Counted from the first letter of the stretch, positions 17,831-26,149 are shown. The stretch is DNA of 64,000 bases from CAWKMN01 sp963850765 (GCA_963850765.1 CAWKMN010000006.1:124001-188000), one strand, 5' to 3'. Program-made: numbers and translations. Notes: generated by a model from the letters alone, not told the origin.

Positions 17831-19099
17831 CTAATCGCGCTTGAACTGCGTGTAATCCGGCTCGACGTAGCGGCTCTTGCCGGTGCCCTCGACGCTCAGC
17901 ATGGCTTCGACCTTCAACGGCAGGCCGATCATGTTGATAAAGCCCTTGGCGTCGGTCTGGTCGTAAATATCCATGTGCCCGAACGAGGCGTAATCCTCGC
18001 GGTAGAGGCTGTAGGGACTCTTGCGCCCGGCGATGATCACGTTGCCCTTGTACAGCTTGAGCCGCACCGTCCCGGTCACAGTCTCCTGCGTCACCTGGAC
18101 AAACGCATCCAGCGCCTCGCGCAGCCGGGTATACCACATGCCGTTATAAACCAGTTCCGCGTATTTAACCGCAATAAAGTCTTTGTAATGCATAGTCTGC
18201 TTATCCAGGCACAGGCTTTCGAGCGCCTGGTGCGCGACCCGCAGGATCGTGCCGCCGGGGGTTTCGTACACGCCGCGGCTTTTCATCCCAACCAGCCGGT
18301 TCTCGACCATATCCACGCGCCCGATGCCGTTGATCGCGCCCACCTCGTTCAGCCGTTCAAACAGCGGCACCGCGGCAAGCCGTATGCCGTTGAGGCCCAC
18401 CGGGTTGCCTTTTTCAAAATCGATCTCGATGTAGGACGGCTCGTCGGGCGCCTCCTGCGGGCTCGTCGTCAGGGTGAACATCTCTTCGAGCGGCTCGTTC
18501 CAGGGATTTTCGAGCGGGCCGCCTTCGTGGCTCATGTGGAACAGGTTGCGGTCGCGGCTGTAGATGCTTTTGAGGGTCGAGGAAACCGGCACATTGTATT
18601 CTTCGGCGTATTCCAGCGCGTCTTCGCGGCTGCGGATGTCCCACTCACGCCATGGAGCGATCACCTGGATCTTGGGATTCAGCGCCATCGCGGTCAGTTC
18701 AAAACGCACCTGATCGTTACCCTTGCCGGTGCAGCCATGAGCGATCGCCTGGGCGTTTTCGGCTTCCGCGATCTGCACCAGATGCTTGGCGATCAGCGGG
18801 CGCGCGAACGACGTGCCGAGCAGGTACATCCGCTCGTAGATCGCGCCGGACTGCATGGTCGGATACACAAAATTCAGCAGAAATTCTTCGCGCAGATCGC
18901 GGATGATCAGCTTGCTGGCCCCGGTCTTGAGCGCTTTCTCTTCCAGGCCGTCCAATTCTTCCGCCTGCCCGAGATCGGCGCAGAAACAGATCACTTCACA
19001 CTGGTAATTGTTGCGCAGCCACGGAACAATAATCGACGTATCGAGCCCGCCGCTGTAGGCGAGCACCACCTTTTTAATCGAATCTTTGCTCGGTTGCAT
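17831..19099 (-). CDS. argG: argininosuccinate synthase
   Basis: ATP-dependent joining of citrulline and aspartate to argininosuccinate in arginine synthesis. The 422-residue protein shows the PP-loop AYSGGLDTS near residue 15 and the family block HGCTGKGNDQVRFE. Length and motifs are normal. It is transcribed away from the ilv operon; the two promoters share the roughly 200-bp region 19100-19296. Confidence 0.96.
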   Translation of the reverse strand: MQPSKDSIKKVVLAYSGGLDTSIIVPWLRNNYQCEVICFCADLGQAEELDGLEEKALKTGASKLIIRDLREEFLLNFVYPTMQSGAIYERMYLLGTSFARPLIAKHLVQIAEAENAQAIAHGCTGKGNDQVRFELTAMALNPKIQVIAPWREWDIRSREDALEYAEEYNVPVSSTLKSIYSRDRNLFHMSHEGGPLENPWNEPLEEMFTLTTSPQEAPDEPSYIEIDFEKGNPVGLNGIRLAAVPLFERLNEVGAINGIGRVDMVENRLVGMKSRGVYETPGGTILRVAHQALESLCLDKQTMHYKDFIAVKYAELVYNGMWYTRLREALDAFVQVTQETVTGTVRLKLYKGNVIIAGRKSPYSLYREDYASFGHMDIYDQTDAKGFINMIGLPLKVEAMLSVEGTGKSRYVEPDYTQFKRD

Positions 19100-19248
19100 G
19101 GGGTGCGGGTTTCCTTTCCAACAAAAGAGGTGAGTTTGGGCGGATATTAACGCTTTCTAATCGATTTCGGCATGGCAGGTTTAACCAATTTGAGGTTATT
19201 TGTATATTTTGCCCAAAAGACACCGTCCATCTTTGGGCACTTTGCTGG

Positions 19249-19277
19249 TTGACACCGGACCGCACAACGGCTACAGT
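19249..19277 (+). promoter_or_regulatory. sigma70-type promoter of the ilv-leu operon
   Basis: TTGACA (19249-19254), 17-bp spacer, TACAGT (19272-19277): an almost ideal promoter. The predicted start near 19284 gives a leader of about 445 nt to ilvE that contains two small leader genes and two terminators. Confidence 0.8.
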
Positions 19278-19320
19278 CATAACAAGTTCGTCTAGCATGG
19301 ATGCTGATGGCAGCAAACGC

Positions 19321-19416
19321 ATGAAAACTCGCTCGGTGATCCTCCTGGTTATCGTTATTCTCCTCGTCATTCTTGGCGGGGTTTTAATCGTTGGGAGGGC
19401 CGGGGCGAAGTCCTAG
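19321..19416 (+). CDS. ilv leader peptide 1 (Ile/Val/Leu-rich attenuator peptide)
   Basis: A 31-codon open frame (MKTRSVILLVIVILLVILGG...AKS, stop TAG 19414) or 39 codons from the in-frame ATG 19297. Residues 6-18 are an unbroken run of 13 Val, Ile and Leu, and 17 of 31 residues are branched-chain. It sits between the promoter and a strong terminator upstream of ilvE. This is the layout of enterobacterial ilv leader peptides, whose ribosome stalls when charged Ile-, Val- or Leu-tRNA is scarce. Its last Val codon begins GTTGGGAGG (19390-19398), the strand that can pair with the terminator's 5' arm. It could instead encode a tiny membrane peptide, but the context strongly favours attenuation. 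Ribosome binding site is weak. Confidence 0.75.
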   Translation: MKTRSVILLVIVILLVILGGVLIVGRAGAKS

Positions 19417-19462
19417 CCAAAACAAGGTGAACCAGGGCCTCCCAACAGCGGAGGCCCTTTTT
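19390..19462 (+). terminator. attenuator 1: terminator with competing antiterminator
   Basis: Terminator stem AGGGCCTCC (19434-19442) with GGAGGCCCT (19450-19458), 7-nt loop and five Ts (19458-19462). The alternative pairing is GTTGGGAGG (19390-19398, end of leader gene 1) with CCTCCCAAC (19438-19446), nine perfect pairs that use the terminator's 5' arm. The two structures exclude each other. A ribosome stalled early in leader 1 leaves 19390-19398 free (read-through); one reaching the stop covers it (termination). Confidence 0.82.
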
Positions 19463-19484
19463 GTTAACAGTGAAAACGGACCCG

Positions 19485-19607
19485 ATGTCGAACTTGCTGA
19501 ACACGCTCGCTCTTGTTCTCGCTATTCCTGGCCTCCTTCTCGCTCTTGAGAAGGAGGTACAACGGGTTGGGCGAGTGACAGACCCCGCGCGACACACCAA
19601 CAAGTGA
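19485..19607 (+). CDS. ilv/leu leader peptide 2 (Leu-rich attenuator peptide)
   Basis: A 40-codon open frame (MSNLLNTLALVLAIPGLLLA then LEKEVQ..., stop TGA 19605). Nine of its first 21 residues are Leu. It lies between terminator 1 and terminator 2. The Leu codons lie directly over a perfect 10-bp hairpin (CCTCCTTCTC 19532-19541 with GAGAAGGAGG 19548-19557), which would serve as the pause or protector hairpin. The peptide would sense leucine supply more narrowly than leader 1. Its ribosome binding site is poor, and translation is inferred from composition and position only. Confidence 0.65.
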   Translation: MSNLLNTLALVLAIPGLLLALEKEVQRVGRVTDPARHTNK

Positions 19608-19635
19608 ACGCAAAGGGGCTGAACGGAAAGACACC

Positions 19636-19677
19636 AGAGGCCGCCTGACTCAACCAGCGGCCTCTCTCGTTATTTTT
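19636..19677 (+). terminator. attenuator 2 terminator upstream of ilvE
   Basis: Perfect 9-bp stem AGAGGCCGC (19636-19644) with GCGGCCTCT (19657-19665), 12-nt loop and a T-rich tail ending TATTTTT (19671-19677). It lies 51 bp before ilvE and would block the operon unless an upstream fold prevents it. The hairpin at 19532-19557 is the likely partner in the switch, but I could not see an unambiguous antiterminator pairing. Confidence 0.78.
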
Positions 19678-19728
19678 GGATTAACACCACAAGTCGCAGC
19701 TAACGCAGCAGAAGGAGAATAACAGGCT

Positions 19729-20694
19729 ATGCAGAAAACAGAGTGGATCTGGCGCAACGGGGAATGGGTTCGGTGGGATGACGCAACCGTTCATGTCAGC
19801 ACGCACGCCCTGCACTATGGAACGAGCGTTTTTGAGGGCCTGCGCGCCTACAGCACGCTGGACGGCCCGGCTGTGCTCGGCCTGGAGCCCCATGTTCGCC
19901 GCCTGTTCAATTCCTGCAAAATGCTGCGGATCGAGCCTGCGTACACGCCCGAGCAGATGGGCCGCGCCATGCTCGAAATCGTGGTCCGCAACGGGCACCA
20001 GAGCTGCTATATCCGCCCGCTGATCTTCCGGGGTGCGAATACGATCGGTGTGGATGGACGCGGCTGCCCGGTCGAGACCGTGATCTTCACGATCGAATGG
20101 GGCCGCTACCTGGGCGCGGAAGCGATCGAGCAGGGCGTGGATGTGATGGTCAGCTCGTGGCGGCGCATGGCACCCGATACAACGCCCGCCATGGCGAAGA
20201 TCGGCGGCCAGTATATCAACAGCCAGTTGGTCACGATGGAAGCCAAAGACAACGGCTTCGTGGAAGGCATTGCGCTGGACGTCCACGGATACGTGAGCGA
20301 GGGCGCGGGCGAGAACGTGTTTGTCGTGTTCAACAACGTGCTCATCACCCCGCCGCTGTCGGCTTCGATCCTGGGCGGCGTGACGCGCGCCTGCGTGGTC
20401 GAGCTGGCCCGCGACCTGGGTTATGAAATCCGCGAGCAGATGATCGCCCGCGAGATGCTCTACACCGCCGACGAGATGTTCCTGACCGGCACGGCGGCCG
20501 AGATCACGCCGGTGCGCTCGGTAGATCGGATCCCCGTGGGCAAAGGCTCGCGCGGCCCGGTCACGGCGCGCTTGCAGCAGGAATTTTTCGATCTCACCGC
20601 GGGGCGTCTGCCGGATCGGTTTGGCTGGATGACACCCGCCCGCGCCGCAACGGATGTCAGCTATGGGCTGGCCCGCAGTTTTGGGGGCCGTTAG
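19729..20694 (+). CDS. ilvE: branched-chain amino acid aminotransferase
   Basis: PLP-dependent last step of valine, isoleucine and leucine synthesis. The 321-residue protein has the fold-type IV features of BCAT: HYGTSVFEGLRAY near the N-terminus, the PLP lysine in MAKIGGQYINS and YVSEGAGENVFVV. ATG 19729 follows AGAAGGAG. First structural gene after the double attenuator, hence probably co-regulated with all genes to leuB. Confidence 0.95.
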   Translation: MQKTEWIWRNGEWVRWDDATVHVSTHALHYGTSVFEGLRAYSTLDGPAVLGLEPHVRRLFNSCKMLRIEPAYTPEQMGRAMLEIVVRNGHQSCYIRPLIFRGANTIGVDGRGCPVETVIFTIEWGRYLGAEAIEQGVDVMVSSWRRMAPDTTPAMAKIGGQYINSQLVTMEAKDNGFVEGIALDVHGYVSEGAGENVFVVFNNVLITPPLSASILGGVTRACVVELARDLGYEIREQMIAREMLYTADEMFLTGTAAEITPVRSVDRIPVGKGSRGPVTARLQQEFFDLTAGRLPDRFGWMTPARAATDVSYGLARSFGGR

Positions 20695-20734
20695 GTTCAG
20701 CATCGCACGCGACAACACCTTAGGAGGAACCTTG

Positions 20735-22438
20735 ATGAAACTCACCGGCGCAGAAATTATTTATGAGTGTCTACTCCGCGAAGGCGTGGACCTGATGTTC
20801 GGTTATCCCGGCGGCGCGATTTTGCCTTTTTACGACAAGCTGTCGAAATACCCGCAGATCCACCATGTCCTGACGCGCCACGAGCAGGGCGCAGCGCACA
20901 TGGCCGACGGGTACGCCCGCGCGACAGGCCGCGTCGGTGTGGCGATTGCGACCTCGGGACCGGGCGCAACAAACCTTGTGACCGGGATCGCGACCGCCAT
21001 GATGGACTCGTCGGCCATCGTGTGCATCACCGGGCAAGTCGCCACCCCCTACATTGGCACGGATGCCTTTCAGGAAACCGACGTGACCGGCGTCACCCTG
21101 CCCGTCACCAAGCATAACTATCTGGTTTATGATGTGGACGAGCTGGCCTATACGATCCGCGAGGCGTTTTATATCGCGCGAACGGGGCGGCCCGGCCCCG
21201 TGCTGATCGATATTCCCAAGGACATTCAGAACACGATCACCGAGTTTGTCTATCCCGAAGAAGAGATCGAATTACTCGGCTACCAGCTGCCCGAAGCTGC
21301 CAGCCCGGACGAGATCGAAGCCATGCTGCGCCTGCTGGCGGAAGCCGAGCGTCCGGTGATCCTGGCCGGGCACGGCGTCGTTATGTCGGGCGCGTCGCGC
21401 GAGGTGCTCGAATTTGCCGAACGCACCCAGACTCCCTACGCGCTGACTCTGCTCGGCAAGGGCGGCCTGCCCGAAACTCACCCGCTCTCGCTGGGCATGA
21501 TGGGCATGCACGGCACCGGCTACGCCAATCTCGCCATTCAGAATGCGGATCTGCTGCTGGCGTTCGGCATGCGCTTCGATGACCGCGTAACAGGCAAGCT
21601 CAAGACCTACGCGCCCTACGCCCGGAAAATTCACATCGACATTGACCCCTCGGAGATCCACAAGAACGTGCGCGTTGATGTGCCGGTCGTCGGGGATCTC
21701 AAGACCGTGCTCAACCAAATGCTGCCCTCTGTCCAGCCCCAGGAGCATCGCACCTGGCTCGGCCAGATCCGCGACTGGATGGAAGACTCCGACGAGCGCG
21801 ACATCGTGCATCAGGATGTAGGCGACCGGCTGTTCGCGGCGCACGTCATCCACGATATGTGGAAAGCCACGGGCGGCGATGCGAACGTGGTCACGGACGT
21901 CGGCCAGCACCAGATGTGGGAAGCGCAGTATTACCTGCACCAGCGCCCCAATACGCTGATCACGTCCGGCGGGCTGGGCACGATGGGCTTTGGGCTCCCG
22001 GCGTCAATCGGCGCGTCGATGGGCCTCAAGCAGCCCGTCTGGGCGATCGTGGGCGACGGCGGCTTCCAGATGACGATGGCCGAACTGGCGACCGCCATGC
22101 AGGAGCGCGTGCCGATCAAGATCGCCGTGATTAATAATGGCTTCCTGGGGATGGTGCGGCAGTGGCAGGAGTTCTTCCACGAAGAGCGCTACAACGCCAC
22201 GCCGATGCTCACGCCGGACTTTGTCAAGCTGGCGGACGCCTACGGCATCCCCGCGCGCCGGGTCGAGCGCCGGCAGGACGTCGTCCCGACGGTGGAATGG
22301 GCGCAGAGCATCAACGACAGCCCGGTACTGGTCGAATTCCGCGTGGAAAAACAAGACATTGTCTATCCGATGGTTCCGGCCGGGGCCGATCTGCACAACA
22401 TGATCCGCCGACCGCTGCCTTCAAATAATGCTGTCTAA
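20735..22438 (+). CDS. ilvB: acetolactate synthase, large (catalytic) subunit
   Basis: ThDP- and FAD-dependent condensation of two pyruvates, or pyruvate and 2-oxobutyrate. The 567-residue protein shows the N-terminal ThDP domain (FGYPGGAILPFYD, the glutamate in RHEQGAAHMADGYARATG) and the C-terminal ThDP-binding motif GDGGFQM...VINN. ATG 20735 follows a perfect TTAGGAGGAAC site. The frame is open further upstream into ilvE's end, but the Shine-Dalgarno sequence fixes the start. Confidence 0.96.
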   Translation: MKLTGAEIIYECLLREGVDLMFGYPGGAILPFYDKLSKYPQIHHVLTRHEQGAAHMADGYARATGRVGVAIATSGPGATNLVTGIATAMMDSSAIVCITGQVATPYIGTDAFQETDVTGVTLPVTKHNYLVYDVDELAYTIREAFYIARTGRPGPVLIDIPKDIQNTITEFVYPEEEIELLGYQLPEAASPDEIEAMLRLLAEAERPVILAGHGVVMSGASREVLEFAERTQTPYALTLLGKGGLPETHPLSLGMMGMHGTGYANLAIQNADLLLAFGMRFDDRVTGKLKTYAPYARKIHIDIDPSEIHKNVRVDVPVVGDLKTVLNQMLPSVQPQEHRTWLGQIRDWMEDSDERDIVHQDVGDRLFAAHVIHDMWKATGGDANVVTDVGQHQMWEAQYYLHQRPNTLITSGGLGTMGFGLPASIGASMGLKQPVWAIVGDGGFQMTMAELATAMQERVPIKIAVINNGFLGMVRQWQEFFHEERYNATPMLTPDFVKLADAYGIPARRVERRQDVVPTVEWAQSINDSPVLVEFRVEKQDIVYPMVPAGADLHNMIRRPLPSNNAV

Positions 22439-22456
22439 CATTAGGAGGAGATGGTC

Positions 22457-22996
22457 ATGAAGCACACCATAGTGGCCCTGGTCGAGAACAAGCCCGGCGT
22501 ACTGAACCGGGTCGCCAGCCTGTTCCGGCGTCGCAACTTCAACATCGACAGCCTGACGGTTGGCCGCACCGATAACCCGCATATCTCGCGCATGACGATT
22601 GTTATGGACTCGGAAGCCGATCCCGAGCAGGTCCAGAAGCAGTTGTACAAGCTGATCAACGTGATCCAGGTCGAAGACGTGACGAACCTGCCCGGCGTCA
22701 GCCGCGATCTCGCGCTGATCAAGGTGCGTGTGGATAACCACAGCCGCGCCGATGTCGTGCAGTTGTGCGAAATTTTCCGCGCGCGCATCGTGGATGTCAC
22801 GCCGGAGTCGGTCATCGTGGAGATCACCGGAGACGAGCAGAAAATCGACAGCATGCTCGAACTGCTGCGGCCGATCGGCATTGTGGAAATGGTACGGACG
22901 GGTGTCGTCACCATGACGCGCGGCGACAACGTGCTCGCGCTGAACGACTATCGGCCCCGGACGGTTGGAAACGGCCATCGCGCCAGCGTACTCTAA
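22457..22996 (+). CDS. ilvN: acetolactate synthase, small regulatory subunit
   Basis: Regulatory subunit that activates IlvB and gives valine feedback control. 179 residues, with an N-terminal ACT domain starting MKHTIVALVENKPGVLNRVASL and a C-terminal ALS-specific domain (EIFRARIVDVTPESVIVEITG). The strong AGGAGG at 22443-22448 is too close to ATG 22451, so ATG 22457 is preferred. It follows ilvB by 18 bp. Confidence 0.95.
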   Translation: MKHTIVALVENKPGVLNRVASLFRRRNFNIDSLTVGRTDNPHISRMTIVMDSEADPEQVQKQLYKLINVIQVEDVTNLPGVSRDLALIKVRVDNHSRADVVQLCEIFRARIVDVTPESVIVEITGDEQKIDSMLELLRPIGIVEMVRTGVVTMTRGDNVLALNDYRPRTVGNGHRASVL

Positions 22997-23008
22997 GGAG
23001 AATCTTCA

Positions 23009-24022
23009 GTGGCAAAAGTCTATTACGACAACGATGCAGACCTGAAATACCTGCAGGGCAAAACCGTCGCCATTATCGGCTACGGCAGCCAGGGCCATGC
23101 GCACGCCCAGAATCTGCGTGACAGCGGCGTGAATGTGGTCGTGGGGCTGTACGAGGGCAGCAAATCGTGGGCCAAAGCCGAAGCGGACGGGTTGGCGGTT
23201 CATTCGGTGGCCGACGCCGCTCAGGCCGCCGACGTGGTGATGATCCTGCTGCCGGATACCGTCCAGGCAAAGGTCTACGCCGAAAGCATCGCGCCCACAC
23301 TCAAGCCCGGCGATACGCTGATGTTCGCGCACGGCTTCAACATCCATTACAAGCAGATCCAGCCGCCCGATTTTGTCGATGTGACGATGGTCGCGCCCAA
23401 AGCGCCCGGCCACCGTGTCCGCGAGCTATTTGTCGAGGGCGCGGGGACTCCGGCCCTGTTCGCCGTGCAGCAGGACGCCAGCGGCCACGCCAAAGAGCAG
23501 GCGCTCGCCTATGCGCACGCGCTCGGTACCACCCGCGCCGGCGTAATCGAAACCACCTTCGCGGAAGAAACCGAAACCGATCTGTTTGGCGAGCAGGTGG
23601 TGCTGTGCGGCGGCGTCACGGCGCTGGTCAAGGCCGGGTTCGAGACGCTGGTCAAGGCGGGCTACCAGCCGGAACTGGCGTATTTTGAGGTGCTGCACGA
23701 GCTCAAGCTGATCGTGGACCTGATGTACCAGGGTGGCATGAGCTATATGTGGTATTCGGTGTCTGATACGGCCGAACACGGCGGTTATACCGCGCAGGAT
23801 CGCATCGTGACCGAAGAGACCAGGGGCGAGATGAAGAAGATTCTGGACGACATCCAGAGCGGGGACTACGCGCGGAAGTGGATCGAGGAAAACCGCCAGG
23901 GCCGCCCGAACTTCAACCCGAAGCGCAAGACCGAACAGAACCTGCTGATCGAGCAGGTCGGCGCGGAACTGCGCGAGATGATGCCGTTCCTGAACGCCAA
24001 ACACGCGCCCAAGGCGGAATAG
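23009..24022 (+). CDS. ilvC: ketol-acid reductoisomerase
   Basis: NADPH- and Mg-dependent isomerisation and reduction of acetolactate or acetohydroxybutyrate. 337 residues, class I length. Rossmann motif GYGSQGHAHAQNLRDSG, and ETETDLFGEQ with GGMSYMWYSVSDTAEHG for the metal-binding knotted domain. The start is GTG 23009 with AAGGAG 8 bases upstream, 12 bp after ilvN. Confidence 0.96.
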   Translation: MAKVYYDNDADLKYLQGKTVAIIGYGSQGHAHAQNLRDSGVNVVVGLYEGSKSWAKAEADGLAVHSVADAAQAADVVMILLPDTVQAKVYAESIAPTLKPGDTLMFAHGFNIHYKQIQPPDFVDVTMVAPKAPGHRVRELFVEGAGTPALFAVQQDASGHAKEQALAYAHALGTTRAGVIETTFAEETETDLFGEQVVLCGGVTALVKAGFETLVKAGYQPELAYFEVLHELKLIVDLMYQGGMSYMWYSVSDTAEHGGYTAQDRIVTEETRGEMKKILDDIQSGDYARKWIEENRQGRPNFNPKRKTEQNLLIEQVGAELREMMPFLNAKHAPKAE

Positions 24023-24026
24023 CCAG

Positions 24027-24123
24027 CCTCACCCCTAAATCCCCTCTCCATGTATGGAGAGGGGACTTGCAGACCGCCACGTTTCTCCCCTCTCTACGGC
24101 GTGGAGAGGGGCCGGGGGTGAGG
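24027..24123. repeat. CCTCACCCC...GGGGGTGAGG palindromic intergenic repeat
   Basis: A 97-bp element with complementary ends (CCTCACCCC and GGGGGTGAGG) and two internal CCTCTCC/GGAGAGG hairpins. Copies or parts occur at 6593, 25874, 28024, 33425, 37018, 39281 and 43895, all between genes. It encodes nothing and looks like a non-autonomous or REP-type dispersed element. Confidence 0.85.
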
Positions 24124-24153
24124 CTGAGAGGCTTATGAAGGGAGGTGATGCAA

Positions 24154-24336
24154 ATGTCCGACGATGGCCTTAGTGATCTGACCGAGGATGGTCTTTTGAA
24201 GCGACTGGCACGTGAACATCACAAGGACACAAGGAGAACACAAGCAGCATGGACGAATCTGGGGTTAGCAGCAGTGCCGTTCGGATATTTGACACCACCC
24301 TGCGCGACGGCGAGCAGTCGCCCGGCGCGAGCCTGA
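24154..24336 (+). CDS. possible small ORF overlapping the start of leuA
   Basis: A 60-codon frame (MSDDGLSDLTEDGLLKRLA...) preceded by GGAGGTGAT (24141-24149), a full match to the anti-Shine-Dalgarno. It runs 88 bp into leuA in another frame, and the overlapping half looks like a shadow of leuA. Either a short coupled leader or protein with an accidental long tail, or a frame broken by an extra base like those inside leuA. No family recognised. Confidence 0.25.
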   Translation: MSDDGLSDLTEDGLLKRLAREHHKDTRRTQAAWTNLGLAAVPFGYLTPPCATASSRPARA

Positions 24337-25865
24337 CCAGCGCCGAGAAGATTGACATCGCCCGCCAGTTGGCCCGGATGGGCGTGGATATTATCGAAGC
24401 CGGGTTCCCCGCCGCCTCACCCGACGATCTGGAAGGCGTGCGCCGCGTCGCCGTGGAAGTCGGCACGCCCGACGGCCCGGTGATCTGTGGGCTGGCCCGC
24501 ACCACCGAAAATGACATCGAGCAAGGCGTGGGAAGCGGTGCAGTGAAGCCGCCAAGCCGCGCATCCATACCTTTCTCGCCACGTCCGATATTCACATGCA
24601 GCACAAACTGCGTATGACGCGCGAGCAGGTCGTCGCCCGGACGCGCGAGATGGTCAGCTACGCGCGCAGCCTGTGCGCCGACATCGAATTCTCGCCGGAA
24701 GACGCCTGCCGCTCCGATCCCGATTTCCTGGTCGAAGTGTTGGGCGTTGCCATTGAAGTGTGGCGCGACCACGCTCAACATCCCCGATACGGTGGGCTAT
24801 ATCATGCCGCTGGAATATTACGCGCTGATGCAGAAGCTCATCCGCGAGACGCCCGGCGGCGACCGCGTGATCTGGTCGGTCCACTGCCACAACGATCTGG
24901 GCGTGGCGACGGCGAATACGCTGGCCGGGCATCCAGGCGGGCGCGCGCCAGGCCGAAGTGACGATCAACGGCATCGGCGAGCGGGCCGGCAACACCGCGC
25001 TGGAAGAGGTCGTGATGGCGCTGCGGACGCGGCCCAACTTGTACGGCCTGACGACCAACATCGATACGACCCAGATCACGCGCGCCAGCCGCATGGTCAG
25101 CAACTACACCGGCATGCCGGTGCAGCCGAACAAAGCGATTGTCGGGCGCGAACGCCTTCAGCCACGAGGCGGGCATCCATCAGGACGGCGTGCTGAAGCA
25201 CCAGGCCACCTACGAGATCATGACGCCGGAGACGGTGGGGCTGGCACAAAGCAGCCTCGTCCTGGGCAAACACAGCGGGCGGCACGCCTTCCGCGTCCGC
25301 CTGCAAGAGCTGGGCTACGACATGGCCGACGAGGAGCTTGAATCAGGCGTTCCAGCGCTTTAAGGAACTGGCCGACAAGAAGAAGACCGTCACCGACGCG
25401 GACATCGAAGCCCTGATCGCGGATGAGTTCTACGGCCCGGAAGAAGTCTTCCACATGGAAGGGATCCAGGTCGCGTGCGGGCAGATGGGCATGCCCACCG
25501 CCACGATCAAACTGCGCGGCCCGGATGGGCGCGAGCACATTGAGGCGGCCATTGGCACCGGCCCGGTAGACGCGACCTATCAGGCGATTGATAAGATCGT
25601 CCAGGCCCCGGCAACGCTGGTTGAATACCGCGTCGCCGCGATCACCGAGGGGATCGACGCGCTGGGCGAAGTGACCGTGCGCATCCGTCGCGACGAAAAC
25701 GGCAAGCGCACCTTTGGCGGGCACGGCGCGGATACGGACATCATCGTCGCCAGCGCCAAAGCCTATCTGGCGGCGCTGAATAAGATGCTGGCTTACACCG
25801 GCTACCAGGATCACGCCCCTGAGGGCGAATCCGCCACGATTGGCGTCACGGCCAGCGCGAAATAA
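24249..25865 (+). pseudogene. leuA: 2-isopropylmalate synthase, six apparent +1 frameshifts
   Basis: First committed step of leucine synthesis: acetyl-CoA plus 2-oxoisovalerate. Conserved blocks are all present but in rotating frames: FDTTLRDGEQSPGASL, PRIHTFLATSDIHMQHKLRM, GATTLNIPDTVGY, HCHNDLGVATANTLAG, INGIGERAGNTALEEV, AGIHQDGVLKH and the C-terminal LeuA dimer domain. Frame changes lie at GG 24535, GG 24547, AA 24756, GGG 24927, GGG 25144 and TT 25338. Removing one base from each gives about 536 residues with no stops, the normal length, and restores motifs such as VAIECGATTLN, LAGIQAGARQ, AIVGANAFSHEAG and EELNQAFQ. Neighbouring genes are intact, so six shifts here are striking. ATG 24249 follows AAGGAG. 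Confidence 0.88.
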
Positions 25866-25873
25866 GACGACAG

Positions 25874-25939
25874 CCTCACCCCTGAATCCCCTCTCCAGTA
25901 GGAGGCGTACTGCGATACGCCCCTGACCCGAGGTGAGGC
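25874..25939. repeat. composite repeat: CCTCACCCC...GGTGAGG enclosing a GGCGTA/TACGCC hairpin
   Basis: The ends match the CTCACCCC family, and the centre (GGAGGCGTACTGCGATACGCCCC) is a degenerate copy of the hairpin at 11780. It shows insertion of one family into another, directly after leuA. Confidence 0.7.
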
Positions 25940-25984
25940 CGACAGCCCGAATATCGAAACACCATCACGCGAGGAGCGAGGATC

Positions 25985-26149
25985 ATGACCACCGACAATA
26001 CCCAGTCCGACCCGAAAAAAACGGCGCCCCAACCGCTGTTCGATCCCTTCCCGGAGCCGCAGGCATATCCGAAGCACTGGGATGGCACGGCGTTGGAGAA
26101 TCTCTCCCGCCCGAAATCGAAAAAACCGAAATCCAAACCGCAGGCATAG
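25985..26149 (+). CDS. small basic/proline-rich hypothetical protein
   Basis: A 54-residue frame, MTTDNTQSDPKKTAPQPLF... ending KKPKSKPQA, behind GAGGAGCGAGGATC. It fills the space between leuA and leuC and stops 9 bp before leuC. The composition (Lys, Pro, Gln, Asp) suggests a disordered protein; no family recognised. Its ribosome binding site and position in the operon argue that it is real. Confidence 0.5.
   Translation: MTTDNTQSDPKKTAPQPLFDPFPEPQAYPKHWDGTALENLSRPKSKKPKSKPQA

Noticed and set aside
19297..19416. Starting leader peptide 1 at ATG 19297
   Set aside because: In frame and possible, but it lies only about 13 nt after the predicted start site and has no ribosome site; ATG 19321 gives the compact hydrophobic leader. 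The difference does not affect the attenuation model.
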